DNA from: an uncultured Saprospiraceae bacterium
GTDB lineage: Bacteria > Bacteroidota > Bacteroidia > Chitinophagales > Saprospiraceae
Length of the DNA: 64,000 bases
NCBI GenBank assembly: GCA_938015595.1
Contig: CALLPI010000010.1
Coordinates: forward strand, 300,122 to 364,121
Direction: 5' to 3'
The translations under genes and the position numbers were made by a program. Each line of letters starts with the position of its first letter. Position 1 is the first letter of the stretch. The notes below the pieces were generated by a model. It was not told the origin of the DNA. It saw only the letters and a list, made by a program, of their open reading frames with translations, and ran no database searches. Shown one piece after another: positions 28,572 through 38,794 of this stretch.

Positions 28572-29820
28572 TTATGGCAAATCCCACCTTTTCCAGGTCT
28601 TTCCAGAAATCGGGGTAAGACTTTTCTACGACCTGGGGATCTCGTATGGCAATGGGGAAGCACATGGCCAGCGGAGCCATAGCCATGGCCATGCGATGGT
28701 CTTCGTAGGTATCAAATACGGGCAGCGAGGCAGCATGGGCTTTTCCCCGCAAGGCAAAATAAGGTTTGTCGTGGCATGGCGCTAAATGAGGAGGTACTTC
28801 TTCAAAAGCTACTCCTACTTTGGATAGTTCTTTTTGGAGCGCAGCAATCCGGTCGGTTTCTTTGATGCGCAGGGTTTCCAGGCCAGTAAGCAGGCCTTTT
28901 ACACCAAGACCAGCGCAGGTAGCCGCCAGGGTTTGAGCCAAGTCGGGGCAGGTAATAAAATCCCATTCAAAATTACTTGCCGGCATTACGTCTTTTGCCT
29001 TGCGCAGGTGTGCTGCTCCTGCAGTAAAAGTAGTCTCTATCCCAAATTGTTGCATCATCAGGCTCAGTACAGCGTCGCCTTGCAAACTGTGAGCAAATAA
29101 ACCGCCCAGGGTAAACTCAGCCTCGGAGGCCATAGCGGCCATAGCATAGTAGTAAGATGCAGCCGACCAGTCAGCTTCCACCTCGAAGGGTCTGGGGGTA
29201 TATACCTGATTTTCAATGTGAATGGCATTGCCCTCCCATACATGCTCAACGCCGAAGTATTCCATAAGCCGGAGCGTCATCTCAATATAGGGCCTGGACA
29301 CGATGTGCCCTTCCAGCCTCAGGGCAAGGCCATGCGGCAGCACCGGTGCAATGAGTAGTAAGGCGCTAATATACTGACTACTAGTATCGGCAGGAATGCT
29401 GATTTCGCAGGTGTGCACGCCCATCTGCCTGGGCGGGCCAATACGCAGCGGCGGGTATCCTTCTTTTTCCAAATATTGAATGTCGGCACCCAGGGTGCGC
29501 AGTGCTTCCACGAGGGCGCCAATAGGTCGTTGCTTCATGCGGGCACTGCCGGTAAGCACTTGGGTGCCCTCTCGCAGCGAAAGCAGCGCAGTGAGGAAGC
29601 GAAAAGTGGTACCTGCTGCGCCGGCGTCCAGTACTTCTTCATTAGATTGTAAGAGCGCCTGCATGAGTTGGGTGTCTTTGGCAGAGGCCAACCCTAATAT
29701 GGGAAAAGCTTCTGTGCAGAGCGCCTGAATGATGAGCACCCGGTTGCTGATGCTTTTGGAGCCAGCCAGTACTACGTTGCCTCGGAGTGGGCCAGGGGAG
29801 CGATGTAGATGAATGAGCAT
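28546..29820 (-). CDS. aroA: 3-phosphoshikimate 1-carboxyvinyltransferase (EPSP synthase)
   Basis: LAGSKSISNRVLIIQAL, DAGAAGTTFRFLTALL, IKETDRIAALQKELSKVG, DTYEDHRMAMAMAPLA. Confidence 0.95.
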   Translation of the reverse strand: MLIHLHRSPGPLRGNVVLAGSKSISNRVLIIQALCTEAFPILGLASAKDTQLMQALLQSNEEVLDAGAAGTTFRFLTALLSLREGTQVLTGSARMKQRPIGALVEALRTLGADIQYLEKEGYPPLRIGPPRQMGVHTCEISIPADTSSQYISALLLIAPVLPHGLALRLEGHIVSRPYIEMTLRLMEYFGVEHVWEGNAIHIENQVYTPRPFEVEADWSAASYYYAMAAMASEAEFTLGGLFAHSLQGDAVLSLMMQQFGIETTFTAGAAHLRKAKDVMPASNFEWDFITCPDLAQTLAATCAGLGVKGLLTGLETLRIKETDRIAALQKELSKVGVAFEEVPPHLAPCHDKPYFALRGKAHAASLPVFDTYEDHRMAMAMAPLAMCFPIAIRDPQVVEKSYPDFWKDLEKVGFAITIGAAELA

Positions 29821-29833
29821 GAAGAAAGCGATG

Positions 29834-30052
29834 TCAGTCGAGCAGGTCTTTGTACGGCTCTGCTATTTCCCAAGCGGCATCAGTTGCGCGCTTGCGCCGG
29901 CGTGCGGCATCAGCATTTGCCATAGCGTCGGCGTCGGCGTTGGCTGGGTCTATGAATTCATAGCCAAGCACCACGCCAAGGCTTTCCCAGGCTTTGAGTA
30001 ATTGGAGGAATTCGCGCTCTTTGGCCGGGTGAATTTTTACTCGATATTCCAT
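29834..30052 (-). CDS. Hypothetical protein, 72 aa
   Basis: MEYRVKIHPAKEREFLQLLKAWESLGVVLGYEFIDPANADADAMANADAARRRKR...; co-directional between aroA and phoH. Confidence 0.5.
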   Translation of the reverse strand: MEYRVKIHPAKEREFLQLLKAWESLGVVLGYEFIDPANADADAMANADAARRRKRATDAAWEIAEPYKDLLD

Positions 30053-30085
30053 GTCGTGTAGTTTGTAAAAGGCAAGGAAGGGTGG

Positions 30086-31153
30086 TTAATTATCAGGCGG
30101 TATTTCAGTATCTGGTTTCACATCTATAGTAGTTTGGCGATGAACAGCATGCTCGGCCTCGTCTGTATGAGCTGCATCGCGTTCGGCTTGCTTGCGGCGG
30201 GCTTCTTCGTCCGATTTTTCATAGGCCTTGATGATCTCCTTGACCAGCCGGTGGCGCACCACGTCGTCGGCGTCCAGATATACAGTAGCGATGCCGTCGA
30301 GCCGCCCCAGTAAATCAATAGCGCGCTTTAAGCCTGATTTTTGATGGAAGGGCAAGTCAATCTGGGACAAATCGCCAGTGACGATACACTTGGCCGTAGG
30401 ACCGAGACGGGTTAGGAACATTTTAAGTTGTAGCGTAGAGCAGTTCTGGGCTTCATCCAGGATGATAAAGGCATTGTCGAGCGTGCGACCGCGCATAAAG
30501 GCCAGGGGAGCAATCTCGATGATGCGATTGAGCATAAATTGCTGCAACTTCTCGGCGGGTATCATGTCGTCGAGGGCATCGTAGAGGGGGCGCAGGTAGG
30601 GGTCAATTTTTTCTTTGAGGTCGCCGGGCAGAAACCCCAGGCTTTCGCCGGCTTCTACAGCAGGGCGAGTGAGGATGATTTTCTTGACCAGGCGATTTTT
30701 GAGGGCGCGTACAGCCAGTGCCACGGCGGTGTAGGTTTTGCCGGTGCCTGCTGGGCCTACGGCAAATACGATGTCGTTGTGCTCGGCGGCTTCAATGAGT
30801 TTTTTCTGGTTGCGAGTTTTAGCTTTGATCTGCCGGCCTTGTGTACCGTGCAAAATGGTCTGGTTGTCATGTACATTGCTAAGGCGCGTCTCAAACGGGT
30901 TATCGCCATTGAGCAAATCTTCCACGATTTGCACTGGCAATTCTTTGTGTTCTTTGAGCATGCGCACCATCATCTCAAATTTAGACTTGGCCTTTTGGGC
31001 GTATTTTTTTTCGCCGGCCATCTTCAGGCTGTTACCGCGCGAGGTTATGGTCACTTCAGGAAATGCTTTGCGAAGCAGATTGAGCTTTACGTTGTTTTCT
31101 CCATACAATTCTACGGGGTCTACGCCCTCTACCGTAAGTATGATCTCGCTCAA
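30086..31153 (-). CDS. phoH: PhoH-family ATPase
   Basis: [81 protein letters not shown]. Confidence 0.95.
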   Translation of the reverse strand: MSEIILTVEGVDPVELYGENNVKLNLLRKAFPEVTITSRGNSLKMAGEKKYAQKAKSKFEMMVRMLKEHKELPVQIVEDLLNGDNPFETRLSNVHDNQTILHGTQGRQIKAKTRNQKKLIEAAEHNDIVFAVGPAGTGKTYTAVALAVRALKNRLVKKIILTRPAVEAGESLGFLPGDLKEKIDPYLRPLYDALDDMIPAEKLQQFMLNRIIEIAPLAFMRGRTLDNAFIILDEAQNCSTLQLKMFLTRLGPTAKCIVTGDLSQIDLPFHQKSGLKRAIDLLGRLDGIATVYLDADDVVRHRLVKEIIKAYEKSDEEARRKQAERDAAHTDEAEHAVHRQTTIDVKPDTEIPPDN

Positions 31154-31816
31154 AAGTGAAATGTTTTAGTTAAAACTACATAAAAAATCATCGGTGCAAA
31201 AAGTTCAAACTTGCGCACCACTTTGTAAGTTGCCCAAAGATACAGGGAATCTTGTTAGCTACCCCACGATTGGGGCAACAATATTTTGCGTGTCTGCTAC
31301 CGTACATGGGCAAAAGCCATGAGGCTGCTTTCGTACTCCTTATTACTTTTTGAGCTTGAAATTGTGTGTGCATCATTGATGCCCGGAGTATGCCAGCTCG
31401 GTTCAATGTATCAAAAGCCATCTCGGTTTACGCCCTGGCAATGCGTTTGGGCATACACTACTGCGCCGGCCCGAAAAAATACGATACGACTAATGAGGCA
31501 GCATATTGGGGCGGTATAGTGTTGTGGAAATATAGGGCAGTATGGAAATGAAACGAGATTCGGTACTTTTTCAGTTGAAGTCTAAAACAGGCTGCGGGTT
31601 TAACGGGCTCCTGGTCTGATATTTTTCTATCAATTTCAAAATTATTTTCGATTTTAGAAAAAAATAAGCCTGGCAAGCGCTACAACTTAAGGAGTATGCG
31701 CAGCTTCGCTTTCATGCCCGCTACATTGCCTGCTTCGTTGAGGATATTCTCATGCTTGAAAGCCGCTTCGCCGCGCTGCCCGGCCAATATGTCCAGGCGG
31801 CCACTGCGTAAGCATC

Positions 31817-32164
31817 ATGCCCAATGACTTGCAACTGGGGGTAGCGGTGTTCATTTCACTTGAAGAAGTGACGCGCATGGAGAGTTGCGGCAACTACGCC
31901 TTCGTGTTCACAGCGGCTGGCAAGCGTCTCCTGGCCTCTCGCAATCTCAAAGAATTTGAGAAGATACTGCCCTGCCCACTGTTTTTTCGCACCCACCAGT
32001 CGCACATCATCAACCTGGCATATGTAGAGCGCTACGTTAAGAAGGACAAAATTGCTGTGGTGCTGCGCAACGGCATGAGCGTGCCAGTGGCGCGGCGCAA
32101 GAAGAATGATGCCTTAGAGGCGGTATTGCTGAATGTAAAAGGGCGCAAGGCTGGCGCAAGCTAA
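31817..32164 (+). CDS. LytTR DNA-binding domain protein lacking an N-terminal receiver domain
   Basis: FISLEEVTRMESCGNYAFVF...LLASRNLKEFEKILPCPLFFRTHQSHIINLAYVERYVKKDKIAVVLRNGMSVPVARRKK. Confidence 0.8.
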   Translation: MPNDLQLGVAVFISLEEVTRMESCGNYAFVFTAAGKRLLASRNLKEFEKILPCPLFFRTHQSHIINLAYVERYVKKDKIAVVLRNGMSVPVARRKKNDALEAVLLNVKGRKAGAS

Positions 32165-32192
32165 TATTGACCTCAGGTACTGCTTTTTTCGC

Positions 32193-32759
32193 TCACCCTC
32201 GCATAACTGGCTTAATTTTGTAGTCGGCACTGACCTTACCCTGGCGTATGGCTTCGAGTTTGCGCTGTAGTAGACGCTTTTTGAGGGGTTTGAGCCTGTC
32301 GGTAAACAGAATGCCGTCAATGTGGTCGTACTCGTGCTGAATGACGCGCGCATTGATTCCGTCAAACACATCCTCATGCCATTGAAACTGCTCGTCTTGG
32401 TAGCGTACGCGGATGCGTGGCGGGCGTTCCACATCGCCGCGTATATCAGGTATGCTCAAACAGCCTTCTTCGTAGAGCCAGCCCTCGCCGGTTTCCTCCA
32501 GCATCTCTGCATTGAGGAACACTCTTTTGATGCCTGGAGCATTCTCTTCTTTGCCATTTTTCTCCATCTGTACCGTATCTACCACAAATAAGCGTATGGA
32601 TAGCCCCACTTGGGGTGCTGCCAAGCCTACACCATGTGCGTTGTACATGGTTTCCCACATGTTTTCGATGAGCGCTGGCAAGTTTGGGTAATCATGCGCA
32701 ATAACCGCCGCTTTTTTCTTGAGCACTGGCTGGCCGTAGGTATAAATCGGTAAAATCAT
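32193..32759 (-). CDS. def: Peptide deformylase
   Basis: GVGLAAPQVGLSIRLFVVD, EEGCLSIPDIRGDVERP, RVIQHEYDHIDGILFTDRL. Confidence 0.96.
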   Translation of the reverse strand: MILPIYTYGQPVLKKKAAVIAHDYPNLPALIENMWETMYNAHGVGLAAPQVGLSIRLFVVDTVQMEKNGKEENAPGIKRVFLNAEMLEETGEGWLYEEGCLSIPDIRGDVERPPRIRVRYQDEQFQWHEDVFDGINARVIQHEYDHIDGILFTDRLKPLKKRLLQRKLEAIRQGKVSADYKIKPVMRG

Positions 32760-32969
32760 TCGTTGGACACTGTTTTTGAGTCGCTTGGATTATCGAGAAT
32801 CATAACAACGCTGCAAAAGGCAAAGTGGTTTTTCTATTTTCAGATGTGAGGCATAGAGCCAGCGGCAAACAGCAGCCTTTGCGCCTTTTGCCTCCTCTAT
32901 TGTGTGAACTAGCGTGAAAACTGCTTTGTGCAAAGTGGCAAAACGCTGCTGTACGTGCTCCCTGGCATT

Positions 32970-33965
32970 TCAACCAGCGAGGTTGGCCACTTGCCGGAGG
33001 TCAATATCAATCATACACTTAAAGTGCCCGCGCGGGCAGACCTCATACCCGATTTTGGAGCACGGTCGGCATGGTAGGTTTTGCACCTCAATAGTGGTAT
33101 TTTGCTGGATGCCTTCCGGGTAGAAAGGTGTCATGCCAAAGGCTGGTACGGTACTGCCCCAAATGGAGAGGATGTCCTTGCGGAAAGCTGCAGCAATGTG
33201 CATCAGCCCGGTATCGTGCGTGATGACTTTAGCCGCATGCTTGACTACTGCCGCTGATTGATGTAGGCTGAGTTGGCCACAAGCATTGACTACGTGCAAG
33301 CCGGCCTGTGCTGCTACGCGCTCGCCTTGGGTTTGTTCGTCTGCTCCCCCCAACAACACAATGGATGATTTCTCCATCATGCGGCACAACTCCACAATAC
33401 GCGCTTCAGGTAGGCGCTTAGTGTTATGCGCAGCACCGATCACAAAAGCAATATAGGGCACGGGGGTGGCACCCAAGCGTTGACTGAGCCATTGAAGCGC
33501 CACCTGCTCATCGCTTTCCGGTAGGAAGTAGTCCAACCCCTGGCCATCGTACTGGATACCCAAGGGAGTAGCGGCGGCCATGTAGCGATCTACGATGTGC
33601 AATCTGGGCAGGCAGTTAATGCGCAGATTGACCAGTAGCCACTTCTCCAGGTTGAGTTTGTTGAAACTCCGGACTGGCGCGCCCAGGGCCAGCTTCACCT
33701 GGAGGCTGCGTAGATTGTGATGCAAGTCCACGATGAAGTTGAAGCGCTCGGCCCGCAACGCCGGCAGTACTTCGCGCACGTGGTGCCTAATGGTATGCAC
33801 GCGGGCAATGTGGGGGTTGTGCTCCACTACGGCCTTAAACGATTGTTTGACCAGGAAATGCACCTCAGCGCCGAGTTGTTGGCGGAGGCAGCGCACCACA
33901 GGCGAGGTGAGTACAATATCGCCGATGGAGGAAAAGCGAATGACCAGTATCTTAGGGGCGCTCAT
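32970..33965 (-). CDS. Glycosyltransferase family 9 (heptosyltransferase-like)
   Basis: ILVIRFSSIGDIVLTSPVVRCLRQQ, FIVDLHHNLRS, VITHDTGLMHIAAAFRKDILSIWGSTVPAFGMTPF. Confidence 0.93.
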   Translation of the reverse strand: MSAPKILVIRFSSIGDIVLTSPVVRCLRQQLGAEVHFLVKQSFKAVVEHNPHIARVHTIRHHVREVLPALRAERFNFIVDLHHNLRSLQVKLALGAPVRSFNKLNLEKWLLVNLRINCLPRLHIVDRYMAAATPLGIQYDGQGLDYFLPESDEQVALQWLSQRLGATPVPYIAFVIGAAHNTKRLPEARIVELCRMMEKSSIVLLGGADEQTQGERVAAQAGLHVVNACGQLSLHQSAAVVKHAAKVITHDTGLMHIAAAFRKDILSIWGSTVPAFGMTPFYPEGIQQNTTIEVQNLPCRPCSKIGYEVCPRGHFKCMIDIDLRQVANLAG

Positions 33966-36799
33966 CGGGTCAGGTACATGCTCCGCTTGCTGTCTAGCTC
34001 GCGGAAGAAGGGGTCAGACAGGTCGCGGATGAAGCGGATGGCTTCGCCAGTGGACTTCATCTCCGGGCCAAGGCTGATATCTACATTGGGAAATTTCTCG
34101 AAAGAAAAGACCGGCACTTTGATAGCAAACCCGCTGGGTTGCGGCTGTATGTTGAAATCGCGTAGCTTTTTGGCGCCCAGCATCACCTGGGTGGCAATTT
34201 GCAGGTAGGGCACTTTGTAGGCTTTGGCAATGAAAGGCGTGGTACGCGAGGCGCGCGGATTGGCCTCTATGACATATACCTTGTCGGGTTCACCAGGGGT
34301 TTTGGAGGGTTTTATGGCAAATTGCACATTTAGCAATCCTTTGATTTTCAGCGATTTGGCCAGTTTCTCAGTATATTCTACCATGGTGGCTATGGCCTGC
34401 ACGGAGAGGCTGTAGGTAGGCAACACTGCCGAGCTGTCGCCAGAGTGTATGCCAGCGGGCTCAATGTGCTCCATGATGCCCATGACGTGTACTTCATCGC
34501 CGTCGCAGATGCAGTCAATTTCAGCCTCCTTGGCACGGTCCAGGAACTGGTCAATGAGCACGCGGTTGTCAGGTAGGTGTTTGAAGATATTGAGCACGTG
34601 GCGCTCTAGTTCGTTGTCATTGATGACAATGCGCATATTTTGGCCGCCCAGCACGTAGGAGGGGCGTACCAGTACAGGGTAGCCTACTTGGTTGGCAATG
34701 CGGATGGCTTCGTCGGCGTCGGTGGCTACGCCGTAGCGGGGGTAGGGGATGTCAAGTTCGCGCAGTAGGTCGGAGAAGGCACCTCGGTCTTCGGCCAGGT
34801 CCATACTTTCGAAAGAGGTACCAATGATAGGAATGCCCTTTTTATGGAAGGTTTCGGCCAGTTTAAGAGCGGTTTGCCCGCCGAGCTGCACGATGACACC
34901 TTCGGGTTTTTCCAACTCCAGTATTTCTTCGATGTGCTCCCAGTACACTGGCTCGAAGTAGAGTTTGTCGGCAACGTTGAAGTCAGTAGAGACGGTTTCT
35001 GGGTTGCAATTGATCATGATGGCCTCGTAGCCCAGTTCTTTGATGGCCAGCAAGCCATGCACGCAGCAATAGTCAAACTCAATGCCCTGGCCAATGCGAT
35101 TGGGGCCTGAGCCAAGCACTACAATTTTCTTGCGCTGGGAAGGCATGCTTTCGTTTTCTTGGTCAAAGGTGGAGTAGAAGTAGGGGGTTTGGGCTTCAAA
35201 TTCAGCGGCACAGGTATCTACCATCTTGAATGTGCGGCGGATGCCCAACTCTTTGCGACGACGGGCGACGTCCTCCTCGCGGATGCGCAGCAGCCAGGCG
35301 ATCTGGGCGTCGGAGTAGCCAACTTTCTTGAGTTCGCGGAAGAAAGATTCTGGAATGTCTTCGGCTACGTTGTAACGAATAAGTTGCTCCTCCATTTTCA
35401 CCAGGCGCTTGATCTGGCGGATAAACCAGGGGTCAATTTTGGTGAGTTTGTAGATGGTTTTTTCCGGCACACCCAGTCGCAGGGCATCCTTGAGGCGGAA
35501 GATGCGGTCTTCGCTGACGTTTTCCAGGCGCTCCAGCACATCGGAGGTGCGAATCCACTCCTTCATGTCGGCGCCAAGGCCGGTGCGGTTGTTTTCGAGG
35601 CTCTGACAGGCTTTTTGAAGAGCTTCGAGGAAATTTCGGCCAATGGCCATGACCTCACCTACAGACTTCATCTGCAGGCCGAGGCGATGTTCGGCGCCAG
35701 GAAACTTCTCGAAATTCCAGCGGGGCATTTTCACGATGACGTAGTCGAGCGTAGGCTCAAAGTAAGCTGAGGTATTGCCGGTGATCTGGTTGGGCAGTTC
35801 GTCGAGGCGATACCCAATGGCCAATTTAGCGGCGATTTTGGCAATAGGATAGCCGGTAGCCTTGCTGGCCAAAGCCGAAGAACGCGACACGCGAGGGTTG
35901 ATTTCTACCACAATCATCTCTTCGGTTTCGGGTTCTACGGCAAACTGGATGTTGCAGCCGCCGGAGAAGTTGCCCAGGGAGCGCATGGCCTTGATGGCTT
36001 GGTTGCGCATGGTTTGATAAGCGGTATCGGACAGGGTCATGGCTGGCGCCACGGTGATGCTGTCGCCGGTATGGATACCCATGGGGTCGAGGTTCTCCAC
36101 TACGCAGATGATGACTACGTTGTCGGCAGAGTCACGTAGAAGTTCCAACTCAAATTCTTTCCATCCCAGCAGAGCTTTGTCTACCAGTACTTCATGGGTA
36201 GGCGACATGGCCAAGCCCCGGCGTAGGGCTGCATCAAACTCGCTTTCCTCGTGCACAAAAGCCGCACCGGTACCACCCAGGGTGTAAGACGGCCGAATGA
36301 CCAGTGGGAAGCCAATTTTCTGGGCGGCCTCCTTGCCTTCGAGGAAGGAGTTGGCAATATACGAGGGCGATACCTTAAGCCCGATGTCGAGGATGTGACG
36401 ACGAAAGAGTTCTCGGTTTTCTGTTAGGTCAATGGCGCGTACATCTACGCCAATCATGCGCACCCCGTACTTTTGCCAGATGCCCAGTTGGTCGGCTTCA
36501 ATAGCCAGGTTGAGCGCGGTTTGCCCCCCCATGGTAGGCAGTACGGCGTCAATGCGGCGCTCCTCCAGGATTTGCACTAGGCTATCCACGGTGAGTGGGA
36601 GCAGGTAGATGTGATCGGCCGTGACGGGGTCGGTCATGATAGTAGCCGGGTTGGAGTTGATGAGGGTCACCTCGATGCCTTCTTGGCGCAGGGATCGGGC
36701 GGCCTGGGAGCCGGAGTAGTCAAACTCACAGGCTTGGCCAATGATGATGGGGCCACTGCCAATGATGAGTACGGACTGAATGGAAGTATCTCTGGGCAT
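33962..36799 (-). CDS. carB: Carbamoyl-phosphate synthase large subunit (945 aa form)
   Basis: SVLIIGSGPIIIGQACEFDYSG, duplicated ATP-grasp halves (KIVVLGSGPNRIGQGIEFDYCCVH), EINPRVSRSSALASKATGYPIAKIAAKLA. 4-bp overlap with the downstream GT9 gene. Confidence 0.96.
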   Translation of the reverse strand: MPRDTSIQSVLIIGSGPIIIGQACEFDYSGSQAARSLRQEGIEVTLINSNPATIMTDPVTADHIYLLPLTVDSLVQILEERRIDAVLPTMGGQTALNLAIEADQLGIWQKYGVRMIGVDVRAIDLTENRELFRRHILDIGLKVSPSYIANSFLEGKEAAQKIGFPLVIRPSYTLGGTGAAFVHEESEFDAALRRGLAMSPTHEVLVDKALLGWKEFELELLRDSADNVVIICVVENLDPMGIHTGDSITVAPAMTLSDTAYQTMRNQAIKAMRSLGNFSGGCNIQFAVEPETEEMIVVEINPRVSRSSALASKATGYPIAKIAAKLAIGYRLDELPNQITGNTSAYFEPTLDYVIVKMPRWNFEKFPGAEHRLGLQMKSVGEVMAIGRNFLEALQKACQSLENNRTGLGADMKEWIRTSDVLERLENVSEDRIFRLKDALRLGVPEKTIYKLTKIDPWFIRQIKRLVKMEEQLIRYNVAEDIPESFFRELKKVGYSDAQIAWLLRIREEDVARRRKELGIRRTFKMVDTCAAEFEAQTPYFYSTFDQENESMPSQRKKIVVLGSGPNRIGQGIEFDYCCVHGLLAIKELGYEAIMINCNPETVSTDFNVADKLYFEPVYWEHIEEILELEKPEGVIVQLGGQTALKLAETFHKKGIPIIGTSFESMDLAEDRGAFSDLLRELDIPYPRYGVATDADEAIRIANQVGYPVLVRPSYVLGGQNMRIVINDNELERHVLNIFKHLPDNRVLIDQFLDRAKEAEIDCICDGDEVHVMGIMEHIEPAGIHSGDSSAVLPTYSLSVQAIATMVEYTEKLAKSLKIKGLLNVQFAIKPSKTPGEPDKVYVIEANPRASRTTPFIAKAYKVPYLQIATQVMLGAKKLRDFNIQPQPSGFAIKVPVFSFEKFPNVDISLGPEMKSTGEAIRFIRDLSDPFFRELDSKRSMYLTR

Positions 36800-36896
36800 G
36801 TTTGCTTATTGGTTACAGTTTGTGGTTTGGGCCAGCGCCCGCAGGCGGAGCGTACTTCGTCTGTGCTACTAGCTCAATCATGATGTCCGGTATTTG

Positions 36897-36904
36897 TATC
36901 TTTG
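36897..36904 (+). promoter_or_regulatory. Bacteroidetes-type -7 promoter element TATCTTTG
   Basis: TAnnTTTG match upstream of the 37055 gene. Confidence 0.4.
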
Positions 36905-37054
36905 TGTTTTGAGCACTGGTTGTACATAGAGGGTGTGCACAAATTGGGCGCAAAGATAGCAGCGACAATCGGTATGGCCAAAGAGAAACTGCGATGTTTG
37001 CCAAAAGCAAACATTCGGTTGAGGGCGGCGTTAAAAAAAAAAAAACAAGCAGCC

Positions 37055-37522
37055 ATGAAGATGTTTTTCTTGCAGTTGCGCGTGCTATATCTGGCGCTGC
37101 TGGCAGTACAGTTGTTTTTCTTAGGCATTACTTTGTACCTGAAAGGCCTGCCCAAGGGGCTAGGCAGCCTTTCTGCCAATGATCCACTATTGCTTGCAGG
37201 GATAGCCATTACCTTTATGGCTATATTCACAGCGCTTGGCATGGATGAGTATCGCAAAAAACAAGGGGCGCAGCTAAGCGATATGGAGGAAAAATCCGCT
37301 CATTACCGCATCTCGTTGATCATACGCAGCGCTTTGACCGAGGGTGCAGGGCTATTCGCACTGGCTATGGCTTTTGCTACCCCAAAGAGTTTTTTTTATG
37401 CTTTATTCATCGCAACTTTTGCCGCTTTTCTGTATTTTCGGCCATCCGTAGAGGAGTTTGTGCGGCACTACGCCTTGCGGCCAGAGGAGGAGGCTCAGCT
37501 GCAGCGAGAAATACAGGAGTAG
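37055..37522 (+). CDS. Small membrane protein (about 155 aa, 3-4 predicted TM segments)
   Basis: MKMFFLQLRVLYLALLAVQLFFLGITLYL...; start chosen after the A13 tract, in frame with the listed ORF (36902). Confidence 0.65.
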   Translation: MKMFFLQLRVLYLALLAVQLFFLGITLYLKGLPKGLGSLSANDPLLLAGIAITFMAIFTALGMDEYRKKQGAQLSDMEEKSAHYRISLIIRSALTEGAGLFALAMAFATPKSFFYALFIATFAAFLYFRPSVEEFVRHYALRPEEEAQLQREIQE

Positions 37523-37732
37523 CGCTATTTGGAAAAATGATGCTCAATAACTTCGAGCTGCGGGTTTTGAGCTGTGCGCTCCAGTGCTGTAAATTGAAGC
37601 CGCCCACTATGTAGCAAATTTCAGAATTTTCTCCATGAATGAGGCATGCCCTCTCTGCCCGAAGTTTACAGCTCAAAGCTCGTGGCTTCTGAGCACAATT
37701 AACAATTAAACATCATCATCAGAACAGCTGAA

Positions 37733-38782
37733 TCAGCCAGCTATATCGCATACCTCACCCTTGCGATAGGCTTTGTACCGGCCTTTGGCAAAGCGGCTGC
37801 CGTTGAACTGTACCTGGGGCTTGAGGGCTTCCCGTTCTTCTAATGGAAGTTGTATGAAATCAGCGCAAGTAGTCGAACAACAACCTGCGTACTTCTCGGC
37901 GCAAACCGGGCATTGTATAAAGAGCAAGTGGCAGGCATCATTGGCGCAGTTGACGTGGGTATCGCAGGGCGCCCCGCACTGGTGGCAGCGCGCAATGACA
38001 TGCGGAGAAATGCGCTCGCCCAAGCGCTCATCAAACACAAAGTTCTTGCCGATAAACTTATTAGGTAGCCCTTGCTGCTGGCATTGGCGGGTGTATTCAA
38101 TGATGCCGCCTTCTACCATGTAAACCTGCTGAAAGCCTCGGTGCAGGAAGTAGGCGCTGGCTTTTTCGCAGCGTATGCCACCAGTACAATACATGACCAC
38201 CGGCCGATCTTTTTTGTCGGCCAGCATTTGCTCTACCACTGGCAGCGCCTCGCGGAAGGTGCTCACCTCTGGGCAGATGGCATTTTCAAAGTGGCCTACT
38301 TCACTTTCGTAGTGGTTGCGCATATCTACCACTATAGTATCGGGGCTGTCGGTGAGTTCGTTAAACTCTCGGGCGCTCAACGCGCGCCCCCGCTTGGTAA
38401 CGTCAAAACTCTGGTCGTCTAAGCCATCGGCCACAATCTTGGTGCGCACCTTGATTTTGAGCTTGTAAAAGGACTTACCGTTATCGTCAATGGCTATATT
38501 GAGCCTAATGCCATTCAATGCCGGAATGCGATAGAGCGCCTGGCGCAGGTCTTCGAGCCGAGCCTGTGGCACGGAAACCTGGGCATTGATGCCTTCGTGC
38601 GCTACATAAACGCGCCCCCACACGCCTAAGGCCGACCACTCCTGGTAAATTTGATCGCGGAAAGTGGCAGGGTCGTCAATTTTCCAGTATTGGTAAAAAG
38701 ACAGGGTGACGCGTGGCTCGGCCAAGGTGAACATGCGGTTCTTCAACTCCTTGTTGTTGATCAGGTTGTACAGCCTAGGCAT
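37733..38782 (-). CDS. trhO: Rhodanese-family tRNA uridine hydroxylase TrhO (YceA/UPF0176)
   Basis: [70 protein letters not shown], Cys-rich C-terminus. Confidence 0.93.
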   Translation of the reverse strand: MPRLYNLINNKELKNRMFTLAEPRVTLSFYQYWKIDDPATFRDQIYQEWSALGVWGRVYVAHEGINAQVSVPQARLEDLRQALYRIPALNGIRLNIAIDDNGKSFYKLKIKVRTKIVADGLDDQSFDVTKRGRALSAREFNELTDSPDTIVVDMRNHYESEVGHFENAICPEVSTFREALPVVEQMLADKKDRPVVMYCTGGIRCEKASAYFLHRGFQQVYMVEGGIIEYTRQCQQQGLPNKFIGKNFVFDERLGERISPHVIARCHQCGAPCDTHVNCANDACHLLFIQCPVCAEKYAGCCSTTCADFIQLPLEEREALKPQVQFNGSRFAKGRYKAYRKGEVCDIAG

Positions 38783-38794
38783 AGCAAAACAAAT

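Noticed and set aside
30539-31159. 206-aa plus-strand ORF antisense to phoH
   Set aside because: PhoH on the minus strand has strong motifs; antisense frame has none.
35159-35770. 203-aa plus-strand ORF antisense to carB
   Set aside because: CarB coding strand is unambiguous; antisense ORF has no domain.
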